Under the pieces are notes generated by a model. The model saw nothing but the letters and a program-made list of their open reading frames with translations, searched no databases and was not told the origin of the DNA. Shown piece after piece: positions 37,575 to 46,632 of a stretch of DNA of 64,000 nucleotides (within the stretch, counting starts at the first letter, position 1; every line of letters begins with the position of its first letter). This DNA is from Mesorhizobium sp. C432A (GTDB taxonomy: Bacteria; Pseudomonadota; Alphaproteobacteria; Rhizobiales; Rhizobiaceae). The stretch lies in contig NZ_CP100470.1 of assembly GCF_030323145.1 (NCBI RefSeq), forward strand, positions 4,443,001 to 4,507,000. The letters are read 5' to 3'. Both the position numbers and the translations under genes were made by a program.

Positions 37575-38918
37575 ATGTTCCAGAAGATCCTCATCGCCAA
37601 CCGCGGCGAAATCGCGCTTCGGGTGCTGCGCGCCTGCAAGGAACTCGGCATCCAGACCGTGGTCGTGCATTCGACCGCCGACGCTGACGCCATGCATGTC
37701 AGGCTCGCCGACGAAAGCGTGTGCATCGGTCCGCCGCCGTCGCGCGACAGCTATCTCAACATCCACCAGATCGTCGCAGCCTGCGAGATCACCGGCGCCG
37801 ATGCCGTGCATCCGGGCTATGGCTTCCTGTCGGAAAACGCCAAGTTCGCCGACATTCTCGCCGCCCACAACATCACCTTCATCGGTCCGTCGGGCGACCA
37901 TATCCGCATCATGGGCGACAAGATCGAGGCCAAGCGCACGGCAAAGCGGCTCGGCATTCCGGTTGTGCCGGGCTCCGACGGCGCCGTCACCGACCAGAAG
38001 GAAGCCAGGCGCATTGCCGCCGAGATCGGCTATCCCGTGATCATCAAGGCTTCGGCAGGCGGTGGCGGGCGCGGTATGAAGGTCGCCCTTACCGAAGCCG
38101 ATCTCGAGATCGCCTTGCAGACAGCCAGCACGGAGGCCGGCGCGGCCTTCGGCGACGATGCCGTCTACATCGAGAAATACCTGGAAAAGCCGCGCCACAT
38201 CGAGGTGCAGGTATTCGGCGACGGCGCCGGCCGCGGCGTGCATTTCGGCGAGCGCGACTGTTCGCTGCAACGCCGCCATCAGAAAGTCTGGGAAGAGGCG
38301 CCCTCGCCGGCCCTCAACGCCGAGGAGCGCGCCCGCATCGGCAATATCTGTGCCAAGGCCATCGCCGACCTCGGCTACTCCGGCGCAGGCACCATCGAAT
38401 TCCTGTACGAGAATGGCGAGTTCTACTTCATCGAGATGAACACGCGGCTGCAGGTCGAGCATCCGGTAACGGAGGCGATCACCGGCATCGATCTCGTCCA
38501 CGAACAGATCCGCGTCGCCTCCGGCGGCGGGCTTTCGGTGCGCCAGGAGGACATCAAGTTCAACGGCCACGCCATAGAATGCCGCATCAATGCCGAGGAC
38601 CCGCGCACCTTCACGCCTTCGCCCGGCACGATTACGCATTTCCATACGCCTGGCGGTCTCGGCATCCGCGTCGATTCCGGTGTCTATTCCGGCTACAAGA
38701 TCCCGCCCTATTATGACAGCCTGATCGGCAAGCTGATCGTGCACGGCCGCAACCGCGTCGAATGCATGATGCGGCTGCGCCGGGCGCTCGACGAGTTCGT
38801 CGTCGACGGCATCAAGACGACGCTGCCGCTGTTTCGCGACCTGGTCGGCAATGCCGATATCGCCAATGGCGACTACGACATCCACTGGCTGGAAAAGTAT
38901 CTGGCCAAAGAGGAATAG
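37575..38918 (+). CDS. accC: biotin carboxylase subunit of acetyl-CoA carboxylase
   Basis: ATP-dependent carboxylation of the biotin on AccB. The 447-residue length is standard. Motifs: [34 protein letters not shown], the ATP-grasp glycine loop [49 protein letters not shown], and [16 protein letters not shown] with the metal ligands and catalytic Arg. It is directly downstream of accB, as in most bacteria. Confidence 0.97.
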   Translation: MFQKILIANRGEIALRVLRACKELGIQTVVVHSTADADAMHVRLADESVCIGPPPSRDSYLNIHQIVAACEITGADAVHPGYGFLSENAKFADILAAHNITFIGPSGDHIRIMGDKIEAKRTAKRLGIPVVPGSDGAVTDQKEARRIAAEIGYPVIIKASAGGGGRGMKVALTEADLEIALQTASTEAGAAFGDDAVYIEKYLEKPRHIEVQVFGDGAGRGVHFGERDCSLQRRHQKVWEEAPSPALNAEERARIGNICAKAIADLGYSGAGTIEFLYENGEFYFIEMNTRLQVEHPVTEAITGIDLVHEQIRVASGGGLSVRQEDIKFNGHAIECRINAEDPRTFTPSPGTITHFHTPGGLGIRVDSGVYSGYKIPPYYDSLIGKLIVHGRNRVECMMRLRRALDEFVVDGIKTTLPLFRDLVGNADIANGDYDIHWLEKYLAKEE

Positions 38919-38945
38919 CGCCCGACTTGCCGCTATGATGCCGCG

Positions 38946-39563
38946 ATGACCCGTCCTTACGCTCCCGGCTATCGCATTCCGACCGACCTGTTGCTCAAGG
39001 CCTATGCCTCGGGCGTCTTCCCGATGGCCGAGAGCGCTTCCGACCCGGAAGTGTTCTGGGTGCGGCCGGAGACGCGCGGCATCATACCGCTCGATGGCTT
39101 CCACACGCCGAAGAGCTTGCGGAAGACAATTCGCAAGCACCCGTTCGACATCCGCTTCGATTTCGATTTCGAGGCGACGATCGACGGCTGCGCCGAAAAG
39201 CGCGAGGAGCGCCGCTCGACCTGGATCAACGCGCCGATCCGCGAAGCCTATATCGAACTGCACCGTCTGGGGCACTGCCATTCGGTCGAGGCATGGCGCG
39301 AGGAACGGCTGGTCGGCGGCCTCTATGGCGTCTCGCTCGGTCGCGTGTTCTTCGGCGAAAGCATGTTCGCCCGGGAAACCGACGCGTCCAAGACCTGCCT
39401 GTATCATCTGGTCGAGCGGCTGAAGGCGCGCGGCTTTGCCCTGCTCGACACGCAATTCACCACTGAGCATCTCAAACGCTTCGGCGCGGTCGACGTGCCG
39501 CGCGTCAAATACGAGAAGATGTTGGCCGACGCGCTGAAGGGCGAAGCCGTTTTTTATCCCTGA
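38946..39563 (+). CDS. aat: leucyl/phenylalanyl-tRNA--protein transferase
   Basis: Adds Leu or Phe to N-terminal Lys/Arg of proteins, marking them for ClpAP (N-degron pathway). The 205-residue product has [77 protein letters not shown] and the final [14 protein letters not shown]. It follows accC by 27 bp in the same direction, a conserved alphaproteobacterial arrangement. Confidence 0.95.
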   Translation: MTRPYAPGYRIPTDLLLKAYASGVFPMAESASDPEVFWVRPETRGIIPLDGFHTPKSLRKTIRKHPFDIRFDFDFEATIDGCAEKREERRSTWINAPIREAYIELHRLGHCHSVEAWREERLVGGLYGVSLGRVFFGESMFARETDASKTCLYHLVERLKARGFALLDTQFTTEHLKRFGAVDVPRVKYEKMLADALKGEAVFYP

Positions 39564-39605
39564 TCGGAGACCGAGCGGCCGAGCCGGCTCGACCGGTGAA
39601 AGGGG

Positions 39606-39989
39606 TCAGCCCTTCGCGGCTTCCATCGGCGTCTGCGAATGGAACATCATCTTCCAGCCGTTGACACGGTGGACATAGCCAGTGCTGACCAGCGCCGCGT
39701 AGGGCTCGCCGTTTTCCCGTGTCGCATGAGCCTCATAGGTCAGCATGATAATGTCGCTGCCGGGCTCGATGATACCCTTGAGGTCGATCTGAAGGTCGCG
39801 CCAGCGGTTGGGCTTGGTCGCGGTCTTGGCCAGATCGGCATTGTCCATTGCCTGTGCCATCTCAGGAAATGCCACCAGGCATTCTGTGTCGACATTGGCG
39901 GCGTAGTAAGCTTCGTCGCCCGTCCAGAACCCCTTTTCGAGTTCGAGCAGGTCGTCTTTGCTGGCCGTTATCCGTTTGCTGTCCGACAT
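39606..39989 (-). CDS. DUF4440 / SnoaL-like protein
   Basis: A 127-residue protein of the NTF2-like fold: LLELEKGFWTGDEAYYAANVDTECLVAFPEMAQAM, then GSDIIMLTYEAHATRENGEPYAALVSTGYVHRVNGWKMMFHSQTPM. The ATG at 39989 follows GGAGGATATTCTG. Members are small soluble proteins, often ligand-binding; no specific role is visible. It is convergent with aat and co-oriented with DUF2155. Confidence 0.75.
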   Translation of the reverse strand: MSDSKRITASKDDLLELEKGFWTGDEAYYAANVDTECLVAFPEMAQAMDNADLAKTATKPNRWRDLQIDLKGIIEPGSDIIMLTYEAHATRENGEPYAALVSTGYVHRVNGWKMMFHSQTPMEAAKG

Positions 39990-40064
39990 CAGAATATCCT
40001 CCAAGCGCATAAATGCGTCATCGTCCATGGCCCAACGCATAGTTGCCACCACGGTTCCGGAGGA

Positions 40065-40616
40065 TCAGTTGGTGTTGGTCGCGTCAGGTTCCGTGGGGTC
40101 TGGCTGTTCGGCGGCCGGAGCAGCGGCGGGCTTTGGCTTGGACGTGTCGACCTTGGGCGTCTCGGCATTGGCCGCGTCGGGCGGCGGCACATCCGACTTC
40201 TGCTTGCAGCCCTTTAGCCAGACGTCATAGACGGCGTGCTCGACGGCGTTTAGGCCGGGGCTCTCGGCGAACATCCAGCCGGTGAAGATGCGGCGGATCT
40301 TGCGGTCGAGCGTGATTTCGTCGACTTCGACGAAGGAATCGGTCTTCGGCTCTTCATTCTCCGGCCGCGAATAGCAGATGCGCGGCGTCACCTGCAAAGC
40401 GCCGAACTGCACGGTTTCGTCGATGTAGACATCGAAGGTGATGATACGGCCGGTGATCTTGTCGATGCCGGCAAATTCGGCGACCGGATTGGTGATGCGA
40501 TCGGAGATTGCGGGTGCTGCCGCAGGCGCCTGCGCCGCGGCAAACGCTGTCGGGAACATGGCGATAGCGCCAATTGCCGCCAGTCCGGCCATCGATGTCA
40601 GGCTGAAAATGTTCAT
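40065..40616 (-). CDS. DUF2155-family exported protein
   Basis: A 183-residue protein with a signal peptide (SMAGLAAIGAIAMFPTAFAAAQA) and the DUF2155 core IDKITGRIITFDVYIDETVQFGALQVTPRICYSRP ... FTGWMFAESPGLNAVEHAVYDVWLKGCK, followed by an acidic Pro/Ala tail. The family is specific to alphaproteobacteria and is found next to NDUFA12 and aat. Function unknown. Confidence 0.88.
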   Translation of the reverse strand: MNIFSLTSMAGLAAIGAIAMFPTAFAAAQAPAAAPAISDRITNPVAEFAGIDKITGRIITFDVYIDETVQFGALQVTPRICYSRPENEEPKTDSFVEVDEITLDRKIRRIFTGWMFAESPGLNAVEHAVYDVWLKGCKQKSDVPPPDAANAETPKVDTSKPKPAAAPAAEQPDPTEPDATNTN

Positions 40617-40731
40617 GCGGAGATACCGGTGGTTTGGGCCCGGGTGATTCTGTCACGCCCAAGGCTATTCGCCGTTGTCATATCAGCAAGCAGCTAAACG
40701 CCAATTGTGGCGACAAAGGACCGGCCGGCGG

Positions 40732-41130
40732 TCAAGAACCAGGCGTCCACGCATCGTAGTCGCCCGTCACCTGCGGACGGTGCTGATTGGTGAGCACGGA
40801 ACCCTTCGGGCGATAAGCCGCCGGTGTTCCCGTGAGGTTCGGCTCATGCGCCTTTTCCCATTCGCGCGGCCGATAGTCATCGCTTGGCGGCGCCACATCG
40901 ACGCGGTGATGCATCCAGCCGTGCCAGCCCGGAGGGATCGCCGACGCCTCCGAATAATTGGCGTAGATGACCCAGCGGCGGGTGCGGCCTTCCGAATCGA
41001 CGCCGCCTTCGTAGTAGACGTTGCCGGCCCCATCCTGGCCGACCTTGTTGCCGTGGCGCCAGGTGTGAAAACGGGTTCCCAGCGTCTGGCGGTTCCACCA
41101 GGTGAAAAACTGCAGAAGGAAAGTTTTCAT
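40732..41130 (-). CDS. NADH:ubiquinone oxidoreductase accessory subunit, NDUFA12 family
   Basis: A 132-residue homologue of mitochondrial B17.2/NDUFA12, an accessory subunit on the peripheral arm of complex I. Motifs: FTWWNRQTLGTRFHTWRHGNKVGQDGAGNVYYE, RRWVIYANYSEASAIPPGWHGWMHH, and the C-terminal AYRPKGSVL. Its presence supports an alphaproteobacterial source. It lies upstream of DUF2155 on the same strand, 115 bp apart. Confidence 0.93.
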   Translation of the reverse strand: MKTFLLQFFTWWNRQTLGTRFHTWRHGNKVGQDGAGNVYYEGGVDSEGRTRRWVIYANYSEASAIPPGWHGWMHHRVDVAPPSDDYRPREWEKAHEPNLTGTPAAYRPKGSVLTNQHRPQVTGDYDAWTPGS

Positions 41131-41330
41131 TCAGATCCTCGCGGGGCGCACGGCGGTGCCAGCTTCCTGCTTATGGCGTCAGGACTCCGCGAAGGCAAGG
41201 GTTTTGCGGTGCCTGCGGCACTGACGGCATGCCGAAACGCTCAGTGATTGGCCGATCCATTTCGCACCTGCGAACCGACGCTTGCCAAGCCGGCTGCGTC
41301 TTCCTAAAGCTCTCATCGTCGGCGCTGCCG

Positions 41331-41372
41331 CATGACCCCGAAAATCGAAATCGATTTTCGGAAAGGATCATG
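41331..41372. repeat. palindromic intergenic repeat (CATGA..CCGAAAA type)
   Basis: CCGAAAATCGA-aa-TCGATTTTCGG is a perfect 11-bp inverted repeat inside an outer CATGACC/GGATCATG pair. Related elements occur at 52491, 55054, 58086 and 59477. Confidence 0.75.
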
Positions 41373-41386
41373 CGCAAACCAAAGTG

Positions 41387-41429
41387 CTACAGCGTCCTTT
41401 GCGCGTCCACGGGACGCGCGGCGCTGTAG
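41387..41429. repeat. palindromic intergenic repeat (CTACAGCG type)
   Basis: CTACAGCG and CGCTGTAG enclose an inner GCGCGTCC-acg-GGACGCGC hairpin. Only this copy is seen in the window. Confidence 0.65.
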
Positions 41430-41455
41430 TCAACGCCGGCTGCGGGAGGTGAGGA

Positions 41456-42286
41456 ATGGCCCCAGCTGTCGCCAGGATCAGTGCGGAGACAATACGCGCC
41501 CGCAAGGGCGGCGTGCCGGTCGTATGCCTTACCGCTTACACCTATCCCGTCGCCCGCCTGCTCGACGATCATGTCGACCTTCTCCTGGTCGGCGACAGCG
41601 TTGCCATGGTGCTGCATGGCCACAAGACCACGCTTGGCGCGTCGCTGGAAATGATGATCGTCCATGGCCAGGCCGTGATGCGCGGCTCGGCAAAGGCCTG
41701 CGTGGTGGTCGACATGCCGGCCGGCAGCTACGAGACTTCGGCCGCGCAAGCCCTTGCCTCGGCGCGCCGCATCTCTGAGGAAACCGGCTGCCAGGCGGTG
41801 AAGCTGGAAGGCGGCGTCGACGTCGCCCTCCAGATCGCCGCAATCGTCGCGGCCGGCATTCCAGTGATGGGCCATATCGGCTTGCAGCCGCAATCGGTGG
41901 AAAAGGACGGTGGCTACAAGATCAAGGGCCGCACGCCGGAGAATGTGGCCGCGCTCATGCGCGACGCCGACGCGGTCGCAAAGGCCGGCGCGTTTTCGCT
42001 GGTCATCGAAGGCACGGTCGAGACCGTTGCCGCCGACCTCACCCGGCGCATTGCCATTCCCACCATCGGCATCGGCGCCAGCCGCGATTGCGACGGCCAG
42101 ATCCTGGTCATCGACGACATGGTCGGCCTGACGGTCGACCGGGTGCCGAAATTCGTCAAGGAATACGCCGATTTGCGCAGCGCGGTCGCCGATGCCGCGG
42201 CGCGTTATGCGGCGGAGGTGCGCAGCCGCACCTTCCCCGGGCCGGGCCACGTCTTTTCAGCCGCGAGCGACAAGGACAAGGCATGA
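41456..42286 (+). CDS. panB: 3-methyl-2-oxobutanoate hydroxymethyltransferase
   Basis: First committed step of pantothenate synthesis (ketopantoate from alpha-ketoisovalerate and methylene-THF). The 276-residue protein has VVCLTAYTYPVARLLDDHVD, LLVGDSVAMVLHGHKTTLGAS, the metal and substrate residues in VVVDMPAGSYETS, and VMGHIGLQPQSVEKDGGYKIKG. The ATG at 41456 follows GGGAGGTGAGGA. The stop overlaps the panC start by 4 bp (ATGA), so the two are translationally coupled. Confidence 0.96.
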   Translation: MAPAVARISAETIRARKGGVPVVCLTAYTYPVARLLDDHVDLLLVGDSVAMVLHGHKTTLGASLEMMIVHGQAVMRGSAKACVVVDMPAGSYETSAAQALASARRISEETGCQAVKLEGGVDVALQIAAIVAAGIPVMGHIGLQPQSVEKDGGYKIKGRTPENVAALMRDADAVAKAGAFSLVIEGTVETVAADLTRRIAIPTIGIGASRDCDGQILVIDDMVGLTVDRVPKFVKEYADLRSAVADAAARYAAEVRSRTFPGPGHVFSAASDKDKA

Positions 42287-43155
42287 ACCGGCCCCCCATA
42301 AGCCAGCCGCTCGTCGTCGACACCGTGCCCGGCCTTCGCGCGCAGATCCGCGAATGGCGGCGCGAAGGCCTGAGCGTCGCCATGGTGCCGACCATGGGCG
42401 CTTTGCATGACGGCCATATCTCGCTGGTCGGGGCCGCGCTCGCAACGGCCGATCGCTGCGTCGTCTCGATCTTCGTCAACCCGGCCCAGTTCGCCCCCAC
42501 TGAAGATCTCGACAAGTATCCGCGTCAGCTGGCCCGCGATCTCGACCGGCTGACCGAGGCCGGCGCACAGCTTGCCTTCACGCCTACGGTTTCCGAGATG
42601 TATCCGGCAGGCTTTGCGACGAAGATTTCGGTCGGCGGCCCGTCTTCTGGCCTGGAATCGGATTTCAGGCCGACCTTCTTCGAGGGCGTCGCCACGGTCG
42701 TGGCCAAGCTCTTTCTGCAAGCCCTGCCCGACTACGCCATCTTCGGCGAAAAAGACTACCAGCAGCTTTGCGTCGTCCGAAAGCTCTGCCGCGATCTTGA
42801 CCTTCCGGTGGAAATCGTCGGCGCGCCAACCGTGCGCGATGCGCATGGCCTGGCAATGTCGTCGCGCAACGCCTATCTCGACGCCGCCGAGCTCGACGTC
42901 GCGCGACAGCTCAATGTCATCTTGCGCCAGACGGCGGCAGCGCTCGCGGCCGGTGCCGATGAAAACGGCGTGACCGGTAAAGCCACTGCCGCGCTTCTCG
43001 AGGCAGGCTTCGACAGCGTCGACTATGTCGCCGCGCGCGAGAGCCTGACGCTCACCTCGTGGCGGCGTGACGGCGATGGCCGCCTGCTTGCCGCGGCGTG
43101 GCTTGGCAGAACCAGGTTGATCGACAATGTGGAAGTTTACTCATTTATTCCCTGA
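42283..43155 (+). CDS. panC: pantothenate synthetase (pantoate--beta-alanine ligase)
   Basis: ATP-dependent ligation of pantoate and beta-alanine. The 290-residue product has VPTMGALHDGHISLV (HIGH-like), VSIFVNPAQFAPTEDLDKYPR, DFRPTFFEGVATVVAKLF, FGEKDYQQLCVVRKL (KMSKS-region equivalent further on: AMSSRNAYL). ATG 42283 overlaps the panB stop. Length is standard. Confidence 0.96.
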   Translation: MNRPPISQPLVVDTVPGLRAQIREWRREGLSVAMVPTMGALHDGHISLVGAALATADRCVVSIFVNPAQFAPTEDLDKYPRQLARDLDRLTEAGAQLAFTPTVSEMYPAGFATKISVGGPSSGLESDFRPTFFEGVATVVAKLFLQALPDYAIFGEKDYQQLCVVRKLCRDLDLPVEIVGAPTVRDAHGLAMSSRNAYLDAAELDVARQLNVILRQTAAALAAGADENGVTGKATAALLEAGFDSVDYVAARESLTLTSWRRDGDGRLLAAAWLGRTRLIDNVEVYSFIP

Positions 43156-43274
43156 AAAATTCCAATTCCGTTCACTTTGATTTGTATCGCAGAGCGGCCC
43201 GAGCGCTCTTAGACAACGGCTCATCAGGTACGTTCTGGCCAGCCCGTAAGCGCTCACGATACACCGAACGCCGC

Positions 43275-43290
43275 TGTGAGACGTTTCACA
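43275..43290. promoter_or_regulatory. CRP-type palindrome upstream of the LuxR-type gene
   Basis: TGTGA-gacgtt-TCACA matches the CRP/FNR-superfamily half-site consensus exactly, extended by one base each side (C...G). It lies 90 bp before the GTG start of the LuxR-type regulator and 120 bp after panC. Confidence 0.5.
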
Positions 43291-43379
43291 GACGTAACCA
43301 AGCCGGCTATGTTGTGTGCGACCCCAGGCAGAGACAGTGTGTGACCTGCCACTACGCTGCAATCCTTACGAGGCTCTAC

Positions 43380-44540
43380 GTGTCTGTCCAGGCCAACATA
43401 GTCGGTCGCGCCCTGCCGCAGATCGTCGAGGCAATCTACGATTCGATTGTCGATGTCGGCCGTTGGCCATCGACGCTTGAATCAATCTGCAAATTGGCGC
43501 TCGGCCGGCTTGCCATGCTGGCGGTCGTCGATACGGCGAGAAACTCGGCCCGGTTTTCGACTTCCTGCGGCGATCCGGTTCTGCTTGAGCCGCTGCAGCG
43601 CGACTACGCCTGCGAGGTGCCCTTTTTCAAGGCGGTGCCGAAGATGGAAGTCGACATACCGTTCACCGTCGACAGCGTCTACGCCCTGCAAGGCCCTGAC
43701 GCCCGCCAGAACTGGCTCGAAAGCCGCATCGTGCGCGAGTGGGTGGAACCCAACCGTCTCGACGATTTCTTCTGGGTAGCGCTGATGAAGCAGCCGGCGC
43801 GCACCGGCACGCTGATGGTGGTTACCGACAAGGACAGGCCCCAGATTTCAGCCAGGGATATCGACCTGATGTCCAGGCTCGCCCCCCATGTCCGGCGTGC
43901 GGTGACCATCGGCGACCTGTTCGAGGCCGAGCGGCGCAAGGCCGACATCTTTCGCTCGATCCTTGAGAGCCTCGACCATCCAGTGCTGATCGTCGCCGAC
44001 GATATGCAGATCATTTTCGCCAATCCGGCAGCCGAAGCCCTGCTCACCGAAACCGCCTCAGTGTCCTCGGTGCGCGGCCAGCTGTCCTTCGCTTATGCCA
44101 ACGCCAACACCGCCATCGGCCGCGCCGTCCAGCTCGGCACGCGCGACGAATTCGCGCTCGGACCGTCCGGCATCAACATTCCGCTGGTGAAGGCCATGTC
44201 TCCGGCGGTGGCGCATGTCATGCCTCTGGCGCGACGCGACATTTCGGCCCGCATATCGCCGCGCGCCGCCGCGGCCATTTTCATTGCCGCCGCCGGCGCC
44301 GCATCAGTGCCGGCGCTGGAAGCGATCGCTGCGCTGTTCGGACTGACCGCAGCGGAAAAGCGTGTCGCCGGCCATGTCGCCGCCGGGCTGACACGGCGTG
44401 AAATCGCGGCTGCCAGCGGCGTCTCGGACGGCACCGTCAAATCACAGCTGGCAACCATCTTCGACAAGACCGCCACCGGCGACCAGCGAGAGCTGGAACT
44501 CCTGATGCGCGAATTGACGCCGCCGCTGCGCTCGGCCTGA
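43380..44540 (+). CDS. LuxR-type helix-turn-helix regulator with PAS-like sensor
   Basis: A 386-residue protein. The N-terminal region (IVGRALPQIVEAIYDSIVDVGRWPSTLESIC) and a middle PAS-like domain (IFRSILESLDHPVLIVADDMQIIFANPAAEALL) precede a C-terminal LuxR/GerE helix-turn-helix (FGLTAAEKRVAGHVAAGLTRREIAAASGVSDGTVKSQL). There is no receiver domain, so it senses a ligand or partner directly. GTG 43380 is chosen because GAGG lies upstream and the conserved part begins there; the frame is open back into panC. Confidence 0.82.
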   Translation: MSVQANIVGRALPQIVEAIYDSIVDVGRWPSTLESICKLALGRLAMLAVVDTARNSARFSTSCGDPVLLEPLQRDYACEVPFFKAVPKMEVDIPFTVDSVYALQGPDARQNWLESRIVREWVEPNRLDDFFWVALMKQPARTGTLMVVTDKDRPQISARDIDLMSRLAPHVRRAVTIGDLFEAERRKADIFRSILESLDHPVLIVADDMQIIFANPAAEALLTETASVSSVRGQLSFAYANANTAIGRAVQLGTRDEFALGPSGINIPLVKAMSPAVAHVMPLARRDISARISPRAAAAIFIAAAGAASVPALEAIAALFGLTAAEKRVAGHVAAGLTRREIAAASGVSDGTVKSQLATIFDKTATGDQRELELLMRELTPPLRSA

Positions 44541-44722
44541 AGCCATACTCGGAGCCAATCGTCAAATCTTTCAACTATTTGCCGGTACGCACGCGTAATC
44601 CACAATACCAAGCCGGCATCGTTGCAATTCGGCCAAAATCATGGTGCGGTTCTGCTCCGGTCCGGAGACGGTGCATCGTGCACGACCGGACGTGGAAACG
44701 ATTTCCTGGGCGGTCCCCGAAC

Positions 44723-46123
44723 TTGATACCGACACGAATTGAACGGCTGCTGCCTTACCTCTTCCTGCTGGCCCTGCTTTGCATCGCGCTCGCTTTCCGT
44801 CCGCTACTGCCGGTCGATGAGACGCGCTATCTCAGCGTCGCCTGGGAGATGTATCTCGGTGGACATGTCTTCGTACCGACGATGAACTTTGCGCCCTATC
44901 TGCAGAAGCCGCCGCTGTTGTTCTGGCTCATCGATCTCTCTTGGAACATCTTCGGCGTGAGCCGCGCGGCGGCGATGCTCGTCATCTTCGCCGCCTCGTC
45001 GCTGGTCATCTGGCTGACGACGCTTCTGGCCAAAACCCTGTTTCCCGAGCGCCAGGACATCGCCAGCCGCATCCCCTGGCTGGTGGCCGGCAGCACCGTC
45101 TTTGTCATCTATTCGACCCTGATCCTGTTCGACATGCTTTTGACGGCCTGCGTGGTCGCCGCACTGCTGTCGTTGCTGGGCTTCGCCAGGACCGGCAACC
45201 GCTGGCAGGCGGTGCTGGCGGGTCTGTTCATCGGGCTCGGCGTGCTGGCCAAAGGCCCGGTCGTGCTCATTCACATCGGCGCGCCCGTCCTACTCTATCC
45301 CCTCTGGCGTGACCGGCGAGCCGGCCTTGCCCCTTTGCAGTTCTTTGCCGGGGCCGGCCTGGCAATTCTCGCCGCCCTTGTCCCGGTCGCCATATGGCTG
45401 GCGCCCGCGACCATCCTGACCAAGGGCAGTTTCGTCTACGACCTCGTCTGGAACCAGTCGGCGGGTCGGGTTACCGGAAGCCTGCACAATTCGCATGGCC
45501 GGCCGTTTTACTTTTACCTGATGCTGTTGCCGCTCATGTTCGTGCCCTGGGCCTTTATCCCCCCGGTGTGGCGGCTGAGGCCGGCTGCCCGGATACGCAG
45601 CCTGATCGACACCAAATCCCCGGATCTGCGTGCCCTGCGCCTGCTGTCGTTCTCGTTCATTGCGGTGCTGCTGGTCTTCAGCGCCATATCCGGCAAGCAG
45701 CCGCACTATGTCGTGCCGGCACTACCCTTCGCGACCATTCTGCTGGGCTACTTCATGGCTGAGATTTCAGTCGCCAGGCTGAGGGCGACGGCCTTTGTCA
45801 TGCTTGCCCTTTTCGCCATCGGCCACGCCGCCGCCTCGGCGACCGTGTTCAAACGCTACGATCTCACGCCGCTGGCGAGCTTCATCGACGAACGAAAGGA
45901 CGCGGACTGGGCCGTCGCTTACGACTATCAGGGCGAGGTCGGTTTCCTTGGGCGAATAGAGAAGCCATTCGAGAACGCCGACAAGCCCGAGGAATGGCTC
46001 AAGTCTCACCCCGGCGGCTACGTCATCGAAAAGCAATCGAAAGATCCGGGCACATCCGAACAGATCGCCTTCCGGCAGCCGGTGGAACGCGGCTATCTGG
46101 TCGTGCTGAAAGGACAGCACTGA
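44723..46123 (+). CDS. ArnT/PMT-like membrane glycosyltransferase
   Basis: A 466-residue GT-C type transferase with about ten transmembrane helices. The first periplasmic loop has the catalytic-type Asp-Glu (RPLLPVDETRYLSVAWEM) and YLQKPPLLFWLIDLSW typical of ArnT; later GLFIGLGVLAKGPVVLIH and SGKQPHYVVPALPFATILLGYF. Such enzymes transfer a sugar from a polyprenyl-phosphate carrier to lipid A or a protein. The start is uncertain: TTG 44723 is chosen, and the frame is open upstream to 44579. Confidence 0.85.
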   Translation: MIPTRIERLLPYLFLLALLCIALAFRPLLPVDETRYLSVAWEMYLGGHVFVPTMNFAPYLQKPPLLFWLIDLSWNIFGVSRAAAMLVIFAASSLVIWLTTLLAKTLFPERQDIASRIPWLVAGSTVFVIYSTLILFDMLLTACVVAALLSLLGFARTGNRWQAVLAGLFIGLGVLAKGPVVLIHIGAPVLLYPLWRDRRAGLAPLQFFAGAGLAILAALVPVAIWLAPATILTKGSFVYDLVWNQSAGRVTGSLHNSHGRPFYFYLMLLPLMFVPWAFIPPVWRLRPAARIRSLIDTKSPDLRALRLLSFSFIAVLLVFSAISGKQPHYVVPALPFATILLGYFMAEISVARLRATAFVMLALFAIGHAAASATVFKRYDLTPLASFIDERKDADWAVAYDYQGEVGFLGRIEKPFENADKPEEWLKSHPGGYVIEKQSKDPGTSEQIAFRQPVERGYLVVLKGQH

Positions 46124-46139
46124 GCGTTTCGTCGGGCGC

Positions 46140-46628
46140 CTATCCCAGCGGTTTCTCGAAGATCAGCGCCGGCAACCCCGAACCGCCGCCGCAATCGGCG
46201 GTGCTGCCGACCGGCAAAAATCCCTTCGAACGGTAGAAGGCGATGGCCGGCACGTTGGCCTCTTCCACCTCGACGCGCAACCTGTTCGCCTCGGGAAAGC
46301 TGGCTTCGACCTCGTCCAGCAAGGCCTGGCCGATGCCTTGCCGCTGGCAGGCCGGCAGTACATAGAGCTGGTTCAGCAACACGATCTTCGCATCCGCCGT
46401 TGCGGCGGCAAAAGCCATCCCGCCGATACGCTTGCCGTCATCGGCGACCAGGAATTCCGAGTTCGGCCTTGTCAGCCGCGCCTTGAGCGAGGCGATCGAA
46501 TGCCAGTCGTCGGTAATTTCGGTCACCCGCTGGGCGCCATAGATCGTGTCGTAGGTTGCGTGCCAGGTTTCGACCAGCAGCGCGCGGACGGCGGCAAGGT
46601 CACGTTCGCTGGCGGTGCGGACGAACAT
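46140..46628 (-). CDS. GNAT-family N-acetyltransferase
   Basis: A 162-residue acetyltransferase: FVRTASERDLAAVRALLVETW at the N-terminus, IGGMAFAAATADAKIVLLNQLYVLPACQRQGIGQALLDEVEA with the acetyl-CoA pyrophosphate loop (QRQGIG), and NVPAIAFYRSKGFLPVG. The substrate is unknown. Its start lies 4 bp from the gatB stop on the same strand, so it is in the gatB operon. Confidence 0.88.
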   Translation of the reverse strand: MFVRTASERDLAAVRALLVETWHATYDTIYGAQRVTEITDDWHSIASLKARLTRPNSEFLVADDGKRIGGMAFAAATADAKIVLLNQLYVLPACQRQGIGQALLDEVEASFPEANRLRVEVEEANVPAIAFYRSKGFLPVGSTADCGGGSGLPALIFEKPLG

Positions 46629-46632
46629 TGTT

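Larger units (their letters stand above)
41131..41455. other. 325-bp gap with two palindromic repeats
   Basis: The gap between the divergent NDUFA12 gene and panB contains no gene. It holds two separate palindromes (41331-41372 and 41387-41429). The first resembles a repeat family seen at several other sites in the window. Confidence 0.6.

Noticed and set aside
37443..39470. 675-codon open frame opposite accC and aat
   Set aside because: Antisense shadow; composition and lack of motifs argue against a gene.
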